This document shows positions 10,199 through 18,658 of a DNA stretch of 64,000 nt, piece after piece. The stretch's first letter is position 1. Every line of letters starts with the position of its first letter. The notes under the pieces were generated by a model that was given only the letters and a program-made list of their open reading frames with translations, was not told the DNA's origin and searched no databases. Location of the stretch: the NCBI GenBank assembly GCA_900323505.1, contig OOIN01000002.1:806001-870000 (forward strand). Direction: 5' to 3'. The DNA is from Ustilago trichophora (taxonomy: Eukaryota; Basidiomycota; Ustilaginomycetes; Ustilaginales; Ustilaginaceae). The position numbers were made by a program, and so were the translations under genes.

Positions 10199-13100
10199 TT
10201 ATTTTTTGTTCGCCTTTGCCCTTTTTGCTGGCGAAGGCGATTTTCCATTGGACGAATTTGAAGCAGCGGTCGATTCTTCAGCAACGCGCTTCTTTCCGCC
10301 ACCAGAATTGGCAGTATTACCATTCTTGCCCTTCCTCTTGCCTCCCTCTACACCCGTCGTAACTGGCTGAAGCACTTTAAGCAGCTGTTTCATCAGATCA
10401 TGAATCGAAGTGGATGCCTTGAATCTTTCCGAGTTTTGCAACTTTTCCGATGCGTCTTGTAGCTTAGCCACCTTCCAAGCGGTTTGCAGCTTGTCGTTGG
10501 ATGTGGCTTCAATCCTCGAGCTGATCCTTGCTGCCTGGAGGATGAACTTGATTGTGTCCTTCATGTGATTCGAGCTCAACGGACATGTAGTCTCTGGATC
10601 GGTCGAATCGTTGACGATCTGTACAAAACAGTTGCTGATCTCAGGGATGAACCCAAGCACCTCTGCTTTCTCAGGACGCTGCGCCATCTGCGTAAGAACC
10701 GCCTGAAGCATCGACATGACCTGAACCTGTCTAAAGCCTCTCGTTGTTGTAGTAGCAGCTCCAGGTCGGCACTGATCCAGCAGATCCATTCGAAGTTGCC
10801 ATCCCAACATCGGGAATCGTCGGAATGCATCAATCAGAAATTCGTGACGCAATCGGCTAGCCTTCCTCATCAGATAGTCGAGAAGAGACTCGCGATAGAT
10901 CTCAACCAGCTTCCCGCCCAGTGCAGACTCGACGTCGTCACCAGCCTTGGAAAGTGCCACTTTGGTGAGGTAGAGGTTGAGGGCTTGGCTGACGTTGGAG
11001 ACGTCGTTGGATTGGGATTCGCGCGCTTCGGTGTGCATGCGCTGCAGCAGCGAAGAGACTTGGAGCGTGTCAAAGGATGAGGGGACAGCCTTGGCTTTGC
11101 TGATGCGGCTGAGAAGGAGCGTGCGCGCTTTGGAGGCTAGCTGCTCGGTGTCCTCATCACGATTGTTCCACAGCTCGTAGAGGGGCATGATCAGGTCGAG
11201 CATCAAAGAACTTTGGGGCTGCTTGCGAGCAAAGACCTCGACAAGCTCGAGAACTTTGAAACGCAAAGCGATGGCTTCTTGCTTGGCCTCCTTTTGCTCG
11301 CGAGCGGCTCCCACTCGTTGACGGAAGACTTCGGCCAGCTTGTCGTCCAACAGCATCATCTCGTCGTCTCCCAAGTCGGAAAACTCGACGCTAGACTCGG
11401 AACCGGCATCCGATTGCGCATCTTCGTCATCCTCCTCTTCCTCCTCGGCGTTCTCGCCATCGTCGGGGTCGGCCATACCAGACTCCTTGAGCACAGCACG
11501 GACACGGGCACGAAGCTCCTCGTCCACCTCGGCGTTCTCGTCGTCCTCGTCCTCGTCCTCGTCGGCTTCCATGTCAGAATCCTCGTCCTCTTCATCGTCG
11601 CTCGTGGCCGAAGTGTCGGAAGCACGCGGCTTGCCCTCAATCTCTTCATCCTCATTTAGAGCCTCCTCATCCTCCATCTGTTCATCCTCGTCCTCATCCT
11701 CATCCTGAACCGCCTCTTCAGCGGTACCGAGATGCGAGAGCAGCAAACCAATACTCTCCTTGGTCATATCCTGCGAAAACGCCTCAAACGCATTTGTCGC
11801 CGAAGTGCGCAGGAAAGCCGAAGAGAGCTCCAAGAAGCTAAGCAGGCAATCGCAAAGCAATTCGATACCCGACATCTCGTTCTCATCCTCCTCATCCATG
11901 CTCGTCTTCTTGCCCTTGCGCGATCCAGCCGCAGTCGCAGGCGCAGGCGCCGTAGGGAACAACTTGTCTGCACAAGCGCATAGCGGTTCGACCAGATCAG
12001 AAGCTCCATCGGCCGCATCTGCCGATACAAGCAATGCCGAGAGAAGCAGCGACTGGAAAGCCCTTGCCCGCTCCTTTGCATCAGCATCATCCGTGCACCT
12101 GGCCTCAAACTTGCGCACCTTGTCGAGACACTTTACGCCGTCAGCTAGCTTGGCGGCAATCTCGTCATCGTGGTCAAAGATCGACTTGAAGCTCTTGCTG
12201 TCCTTTTCGAGTTGAAGCAGGATTTCGTGGGCCTTGGCGAGCCAGAGTTGGCCATCTTGGGCGATACCGGCGGAGGACTTCTTGCCGGTAGCGGCGGCGG
12301 CAGAGGCCTGCTTGGCGAGTTCAGAGACGCTCGAGAGGAAGCGCGAACGGGTGACGGCCTTGAGAGAGTCGACAAAGGCCGGAGTGGGGAGGTGGTCGAG
12401 GAGGAAGCGCTTCTTGAGGGGTTTCTGCATGGTAAAGTATCCGTGGGCGGCGAGGAAGGTGAGGATGTCGACAAGCAGCTGGTCGTCCTTGGGCACTGTA
12501 GGGGTGCGTACGAGGAAGAGTAGCTGGTCAAGAGCCCATTTTCTTCGGTTGGTGATTTCGGTCAACTCGTCCTCGTCTTCGGTCTCGATGCCTTTGCAGA
12601 TAATGTCACCGAGATGCTTGACGTACTCACGAACACGGTCGATGTCGAGCGACGACAGCACCTGTTCGACGGTCTTGGTCTTTGTGATCGAGTCAAAGTT
12701 CTGATGACCGTTCTTGCCGATGAGCTGAGTGACGAGTACGAATCCTAGATGAGGTTGCTCCTTGACAACTTCCTGGATGGTCTGGGTCGCTTTGACGGCA
12801 GCTCGGTGGAGCAGACGATCGCGATTGCCGAGCTGGTTGATGAGCGTACGCATAAAGTTAGGGGTGAACAGCATGGGCTTATCCGCGTCGTTGGCACGTG
12901 GAAGGGCACGCTGGAAGACTTGGAAACCCCACGACTTGCGATCGTGTGACGAGGCAGCGGCAAAGAGGGTCTCGTCGACAACGACACGGTAGAAATCGGG
13001 GAACGAAGAGATTCTGGTCTCTGCGGTGGAAGCGGCGTCGAAGAAGATGTCGAGGATCAGGTCCCAGACAAAGTGAATCTTGGCCTGCCAGCGCGAACGA

Positions 13101-14017
13101 GCGCCGGTGGAGGCGGGGGCGGCGCTGCTCTCGTTCTCGGACGGGATGGCTTCCTTGAGCACGCGTGCGAGCTGTGGCAAGTTGGCGGTGGAAAGCGGAT
13201 GTTCCTTGCGCATCGAAGGGAGTGCCACGTTGGTAAAGAAATCAGCCCCAGCTCCATGACTAAGCTGCAACATGACGGCGAGCTTCTCAGGAGACAGCTC
13301 TTTAGTCGAAGAGATCTGCTTGGTCATCCACGACTGTGCTGCGTGAGCCCAAGAAATTTGAACATCTTGTCGCTGCAGCTGGGCAATGGCGCTGACCATG
13401 ACCCAAGCGCAGCTTTCGGCCATCCAAGGCTTGTCGGAGGAAAGAGCGATGAGGATGCGCATGGATCGCTTGAACTCTGAAATGGTGGCCGAGGGTTGAA
13501 TGAGCAAATCAGACTGGACGAGGCTCATGATACCGAAGAGTTTGGCAAACATGAAATCTTTCTGTTCCTGTCTACTTGCGGCGACCTGTGGATTGGAATA
13601 CTTGAGGATGAGGATGAGGACCTCTTTTGCGGTGACTGCGTAGTTGATACGGGAGAGTAATTCGGTGAGGACGACGGCGAATCCGAGACGGGAGCTCTCT
13701 CTTGGACTTGCGAGACCACGAAGCAGTCGTCGAAGCGCATACATGAGATCAGCGACGGTACGGTTGCCAAGAGCCTCTTCGACTGCGTCTGCTTGGGCTT
13801 CATCGACGACCAGCGCGTTGGCAGCTGCATCATCTTGATCGTCATCGTCTTCCGGGGTGGACTCTGTTGTGGGGAGGTCAAGAGTGATCTTGGACGAAGA
13901 GGCAAGTACGTCCTGTTGAGAGAGAAGCTCTTCAACGAGCTGATTGGCAGATGTCAACCTGGCATCCTGGTTGGACGAGGCGATCTCCCAGAAGAGCTGA
14001 AGGTTGTTTCCGTTCAT
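10199..14017 (-). CDS. POL5: POL5/MYBBP1A-family nucleolar protein (DNA polymerase phi)
   Basis: A 1272-residue uninterrupted ORF with an ATG at 14015-14017. The N-terminus (LQLFWEIASSNQDARLTSANQL) and the repeated alpha-helical segments match the Pol5/MYBBP1A family: FAVVLTELLSRINY, then AESCAWVMVSAI and LLHRAAVKATQTIQEVV. A long acidic stretch at roughly 735-885 contains many Asp/Glu runs, a typical feature of this family between two helical regions. The C-terminus is basic (SGGGKKRVAEES to SPAKRAKANKK) and likely holds nucleolar targeting signals. Despite the name, Pol5 shows no polymerase motifs here. The established role is in rDNA transcription and large ribosomal subunit assembly in the nucleolus. 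Length exceeds yeast Pol5 (about 1020) through acidic and Ala/Ser-rich insertions. No introns needed. Confidence 0.88.
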   Translation of the reverse strand: MNGNNLQLFWEIASSNQDARLTSANQLVEELLSQQDVLASSSKITLDLPTTESTPEDDDDQDDAAANALVVDEAQADAVEEALGNRTVADLMYALRRLLRGLASPRESSRLGFAVVLTELLSRINYAVTAKEVLILILKYSNPQVAASRQEQKDFMFAKLFGIMSLVQSDLLIQPSATISEFKRSMRILIALSSDKPWMAESCAWVMVSAIAQLQRQDVQISWAHAAQSWMTKQISSTKELSPEKLAVMLQLSHGAGADFFTNVALPSMRKEHPLSTANLPQLARVLKEAIPSENESSAAPASTGARSRWQAKIHFVWDLILDIFFDAASTAETRISSFPDFYRVVVDETLFAAASSHDRKSWGFQVFQRALPRANDADKPMLFTPNFMRTLINQLGNRDRLLHRAAVKATQTIQEVVKEQPHLGFVLVTQLIGKNGHQNFDSITKTKTVEQVLSSLDIDRVREYVKHLGDIICKGIETEDEDELTEITNRRKWALDQLLFLVRTPTVPKDDQLLVDILTFLAAHGYFTMQKPLKKRFLLDHLPTPAFVDSLKAVTRSRFLSSVSELAKQASAAAATGKKSSAGIAQDGQLWLAKAHEILLQLEKDSKSFKSIFDHDDEIAAKLADGVKCLDKVRKFEARCTDDADAKERARAFQSLLLSALLVSADAADGASDLVEPLCACADKLFPTAPAPATAAGSRKGKKTSMDEEDENEMSGIELLCDCLLSFLELSSAFLRTSATNAFEAFSQDMTKESIGLLLSHLGTAEEAVQDEDEDEDEQMEDEEALNEDEEIEGKPRASDTSATSDDEEDEDSDMEADEDEDEDDENAEVDEELRARVRAVLKESGMADPDDGENAEEEEEDDEDAQSDAGSESSVEFSDLGDDEMMLLDDKLAEVFRQRVGAAREQKEAKQEAIALRFKVLELVEVFARKQPQSSLMLDLIMPLYELWNNRDEDTEQLASKARTLLLSRISKAKAVPSSFDTLQVSSLLQRMHTEARESQSNDVSNVSQALNLYLTKVALSKAGDDVESALGGKLVEIYRESLLDYLMRKASRLRHEFLIDAFRRFPMLGWQLRMDLLDQCRPGAATTTTRGFRQVQVMSMLQAVLTQMAQRPEKAEVLGFIPEISNCFVQIVNDSTDPETTCPLSSNHMKDTIKFILQAARISSRIEATSNDKLQTAWKVAKLQDASEKLQNSERFKASTSIHDLMKQLLKVLQPVTTGVEGGKRKGKNGNTANSGGGKKRVAEESTAASNSSNGKSPSPAKRAKANKK

Positions 14018-16706
14018 GACGATGCGTTGTGTTCTTTGTTCGAAAAGGGTATAGTGTCACTACGAAGAAAGAGAGAGTGTGTGTCTCCACTGGCTGCGGT
14101 CAACTCGTGCTCGGTGCAGGAACGAGTATCCTAGCTGAGGCAACAAAGATGTTCCTGAGGATAGATTCTGTTGGGAGCTGTGTGGCCAGTAAGACGATGA
14201 AGCGGGAAGAGTGATGGTGGCTATCAAACTGTCCAGGGTGGAGAGCAGTGGCTTCTTTGGCCTTTAGAGTCTTCTTGTGAACCCTGAAGATGGAAATTTT
14301 TCGCAGAGGAAAAGACTCTTCTCTGTTTGTCTTTTTCTTCTCGCCCTGTTCGCTGTTTCGCCGATTTTCTTTTGAAAAAGTTGTGGAGAAAATTCTCAAA
14401 TTTCTCATCGACCCTTCTCTCACATCGGCCAACAACTCTGCTTGCCATCGGTGATCATCTTCAATTACAAAAATAACCTCATCTGTGCGAATCTACGATC
14501 TCACACTATGATTTTGGGCGAATGACCGCTCCTGGTTAGCTTCGTCGTTTGATAGCCGCCTTGCACCGCCAGATGAACGTTGGGCCAAACAAAGCAAAGC
14601 CAAAACAATCTCACGCCCTCCTATCCCCTCTTCACCTCCGCCCGCACCACATAGCAGTGCATCGCATCGCATAACTGTGTCACCACTACAATTTCTCTCA
14701 TTGTTGTTGGACTTTAATTTGTCTCGTGGTGTTGACCGTGACAATCTACGCTGCTGGGCTTTACGACACATAATGGCTGCCTGTTTCCGCAAATCGCCGT
14801 TCATATCACCATTGTTTCTGCACTCTTCTCGCCAGTGTAATGCTACTTTTGTCGGAACCGATTGATCCTTGTTTCAGGTGGGATAAACAAGAAGGCTCGG
14901 TTTTTCTTTTCCTTCCTTCCAAAGAAGAACTCGAAAGTTTGTTCTGACAACCTTGACTTGAGCCTAAGTGTTAGTTAACTTTAGGGTTTTGTTGTTGTGC
15001 TGTGCCTTGTATCGTGTGCTCCGGCTTGGTGTGGCAGGAAAGAGACGAGCGGGGGAAGGCAAAGATGAAGGGATGCAGGGTGGAAGTGAAATCGACGTGC
15101 AGCATGCAAGACGTGCGCCCGAGTTGCACGACGTTTTTCTGCAGGCTCAAAAACTCAGCTCCATCCTCCTCTCCTTGTTTTTTCTCAGCCAGCAGAGAAA
15201 CTCCCTCTAGCGCTTTTGTGTCTTTGCGTCTCCGTTTGAAGAGCTTGTCTTATTCCTCTTTGTCAGAAAAGAGAGACGGAGGGATGGAGGATGCATTGCC
15301 GAGGTCATATAGATCGACACTCCGCCGTTATCAAGGGAGAAGGAGAATTGAAAGTGGCTTGCACGATATGGGTGCACCCCGCACTCTCGCCGGGGTCAGG
15401 CACGTATCGCGCTGTATTTGGTCGTCAACGACAAGAGAGAAATGAGGTCAAGGGCTTCGCGGAAGATGATCCGGTCAGCTACTGTACACTGCGAACCTGA
15501 TATAGCCATGTACTCACCAAGAATTGTAAGAGAGGCTGGACTTCCGGTGTCTCACGAATACCGACATCTCACCGTCCATCGCAGCGAACATGGCAAAAAC
15601 ATATCTTGCCGAAAAAGCAATACACACCCTATGTACATCTATCTGTCTTTCTCTCTCTTTCGTCGAGGTATATACACCGGCAGTTAGGACAAGATAGAAA
15701 GCGAGGGAGCTGTCAAACAAATCGACATTCCGAAGAAGGTTTTGACCTGCATAACAAGACCGACCAAAGAAAGAAAGAAAGACAAAATAGGTGTGTGCAG
15801 CGCGATGTGTCGTCTCTTTGTCGGTTGAAGAAGCGCTCGTTTTGCCGTTGGTCTCTCTCTGTAGTTTGTGGTATCTTCCTACCTCTCTTTTTCTCGAAAA
15901 GTGATTGCAAAAAGCTTTGTTTGGTTGAATATGGGTAGAAAAAGTGTGGCGGAAATTCCAGAGCGAACAAAACACGCACACGAGTGGATGACATGTGTTG
16001 GTCTCGCTTAATACAACGGTTTGTATCGGAGATTGCCTCGTGCTGATGCTACCGCTGTATCTCAAGATTGCGGGAAAAAAACATATACTACTCCTAAATC
16101 GCAGCCGCTGCCATTGTACCTGAAGGATGAAGCGTTTGAGTCGTTCATCCCTTACCCCATCATGACTGTAATGATTGCTTTGAAATTGTGCTTTGGGTCG
16201 GAGTGAGTGTCGGTTGTTGAATGCCAAGAGGAAAAATGAAACAGAAACGGTTCCTTGTAATTGTGTATTATTGCCCTTCTGAACCCCGCATCCACCGGCA
16301 GCCTGTGTGATTACTCATTTTTGACGATCAGCCAAGCGCTCCCTTTTTCATCCGCAAGTGCCGCCCAAATTAAGATGGAGATGAAGTACTGTACTCTGGT
16401 GAGAGTAAAGATGGCGGTCAGAGTAGAATCGTCGAGTTGATCCGAAAAGAGGGTCGAGAGCGGACAAGCGGGAGTTCCCGTGTTTGGTTGACGGGCCTTG
16501 ATGTGGGAAGCGAGCAAAGCTTATAGTTCACACTTAGACCTAGGCTGTGCACAGCAGAGCAGATTCTGCGTTCGATCGCCTATCACACACATGCATATAC
16601 TGTAGGCGCACACTTTTGTCTGGGCCCTCCCTCTCCACATCCGCTTGCGAATACAATCTGCAATCTGCCTGAATTTCGATGATGATGGCATTGATGATGA
16701 TGGTGA

Positions 16707-16707
<1 letters not shown>

Positions 16708-16782
<75 letters not shown>
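16708..16782. repeat. (GTT)25 trinucleotide microsatellite
   Basis: Seventy-five bases of perfect GTT repeat in intergenic DNA, flanked on the left by an imperfect GAT repeat. The Val and Gln runs seen in the six frames are produced by the repeat and are not evidence of a gene. Confidence 0.97.
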
Positions 16783-16783
<1 letters not shown>

Positions 16784-18117
16784 TGATGGATTCATTCAAG
16801 GGTCCACAAGCTGGAACCGATGCAGATCCCTCCATGTCGATCTTCATCACGAGGGGTGTGTCCAGGTGACGTCGATCTTGTTGTTGCCCAGCTGATAGTA
16901 AGTGACGTCGTTGTCGATCTTATTTGCTGTCACAGCCAGAGAGGAAGGAGGTGAGAGATTTGGCGGGGAACAAGGTCGATCTTCCCGCTTGATCTGGTGT
17001 GTTGCCGAAAGAAGCTAAATACTGCACTGTAATTTGGCGTAACAAGACGGGAGAGAAACGAGATAAGTGGAGAGGGAAACACAAAATGTCTCAGTGTTTG
17101 TTGTCGTGTCGTTGATGATCGCTTAGGACGTCATCAGAGTCTGAGCGTGCATGCATTTCATTTGTTTTTGATTTTTCTTTTCTTTCTTTTTGTTTTTCCT
17201 TTTTATCTTTTTTTTGGATTTGGGAAAAGCGAGGAGCGGCTGCTGGTCAGAGAAAAAAAAAAGTAGATCGACAAATGAACATTTTGAACATTTTTTCTCT
17301 CCTTTTTTTTCCCCCTTGGCTCTCTGTCTCTGATCAGCCAGTTTCAAACAGCAACTCTACAGTCTCGGAACACAGAGGACGCACTTTATCGCCCACTTTT
17401 CTCTTGGCTCGTCTCCCTCTCTCTCTCCTGTCTCTCTATTTTCCTTGGTGTGACTTTTCATCCGGCTCAGGAGAAAAGCATACCAAGTTACTCTGCTCTC
17501 TACCTTGATTGACAACGCTCAAAGCAATGACAAAAGTGTGTGTAAACTGCATGTGTATTTGTGTCGGTACTGAATGCTTGTTTGGACGCCATCCATCCGC
17601 ATGCTTTGATGGCAAGCACGGCGTCGATCTCAGCTCCTCCCACCAACCAGCTTTCGAGTAACACCCTACAAAAGCAGTGTCCGTGCGAAGTGCAGGCTGT
17701 AAGGAGGAGCAGTCTGTGCTTGCAAAGGTATATACTGTAGTAGTGTACCAGTTGAACCCTATTTTTCCGAAGCATCCGGATCAAGGGTGGGACTCGGAGA
17801 GAGAGAGAGACAGAGAGAGAGCGGATCTGCAGCCACGATCAAGTCACACACAGACACTTTTCATGCAAATCCCACACAATACTTACAGAAATACACATTT
17901 GCACTGCTCTAGTGCCTTTTTCTCTTGGAAACGTCACATCCACCTCGTCGCAGCCTGTCACAGTGTTGTACAACATCTCTGCAACGACGCTCAAAGAGAT
18001 GCTGCTCCACTTTAACCCTTTTTTCTTATTCTTTTTTTTTTTCCGCCTAGCTCTTTCTTGTGAAGTCACAGTTTGACAGTCTCACACAGACACACAGACA
18101 CCCTCACTCTCCCAAAG

Positions 18118-18177
18118 ATGCCACGCCTCCTCCTCCCTCTTCCTCTCCCTAACCCTCTCGACATACAGTATTGCTGA
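18118..18177 (+). promoter_or_regulatory. Upstream ORF 1 in the CDC25 leader
   Basis: ATG at 18118 (AAAG-ATG-C) opens a 19-codon frame rich in Leu/Pro that ends at TGA 18175-18177, 481 bp before the CDC25 ATG. It acts as a uORF only if transcription starts upstream of it, which cannot be seen here. Confidence 0.4.
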
Positions 18178-18578
18178 TTCTAACTCATCATCAGGCTCGC
18201 ATCTCCATCCTGCTTCTCCACCATCAAGACCACCTCTACTCTCTCCACCGTTTCTGGGCTCGACTGCGACCAACCCTCCCCCTCTCCCCCTCCCCACACA
18301 TCCCTTCTCGGCTCGTCTCTCTTTCCCCGGTTCAGACTATCCATCCAAACCCTTGGATCGCAAGTAGACGACACTCTCTGCTTCATCTGCATTTTCAGCT
18401 TGGTCATTCAGTATCGCCGCTTGTTTCACTGTTTCGTAGTGCAGCCACCGCCTCGAGTTCAGTTTTGCATTCTCCCGTGCTCCATTTGCATCATCCACCT
18501 TCTTTTCTGATCGCACAACGATCTGCGACCTCAGGGACCTCGGTAGACAAGTCGTCCTCGTATTGCTCCATCTCATCT

Positions 18579-18590
18579 ATGCTTCTCTAA
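18579..18590 (+). promoter_or_regulatory. Upstream ORF 2 in the CDC25 leader (three codons)
   Basis: ATG CTT CTC TAA, 69 bp upstream of the CDC25 start. It is the last ATG before the CDC25 start pair and so a plausible translational brake. Confidence 0.45.
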
Positions 18591-18658
18591 GATCCTCATC
18601 CAGCATCTCCTCCACCCTCTCGATCCGGCCTAGCCCCGTGTCGCCTTCACATATTGCA

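Larger units (their letters stand above)
14018..18658. other. 4.6-kb gene-free region upstream of CDC25
   Basis: No ORF with a recognisable domain. The longest frame (minus strand, 15514-16227) lacks an ATG start and has no family resemblance. Contents: POL5 upstream flank (14018-14500), mixed low-complexity DNA, a (GTT)25 microsatellite at 16708-16782, T-rich tracts at 17160-17320, a GA run at 17798-17822, TACTGTA/TACAGTA at 15480, 16387, 16598, 17733 and 18164, and a pyrimidine-rich CDC25 leader with two short upstream ORFs. Confidence 0.6.

Noticed and set aside
11340..11708. Ser-rich plus-strand ORF inside POL5
   Set aside because: Antisense of the acidic Asp/Glu region of POL5; acidic codons read as Ser on the opposite strand.
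15514..16227. 237-codon minus-strand ORF in the gene-free region upstream of CDC25
   Set aside because: Begins with TTG, has no recognisable family, signal peptide or domain, and lies in low-complexity DNA. Not supportable as a gene.
16522..16620. Possible tRNA near a GCGTTCGATCGC string
   Set aside because: The T-arm-like string lacks complementary stem bases and no acceptor or anticodon arms can be drawn.
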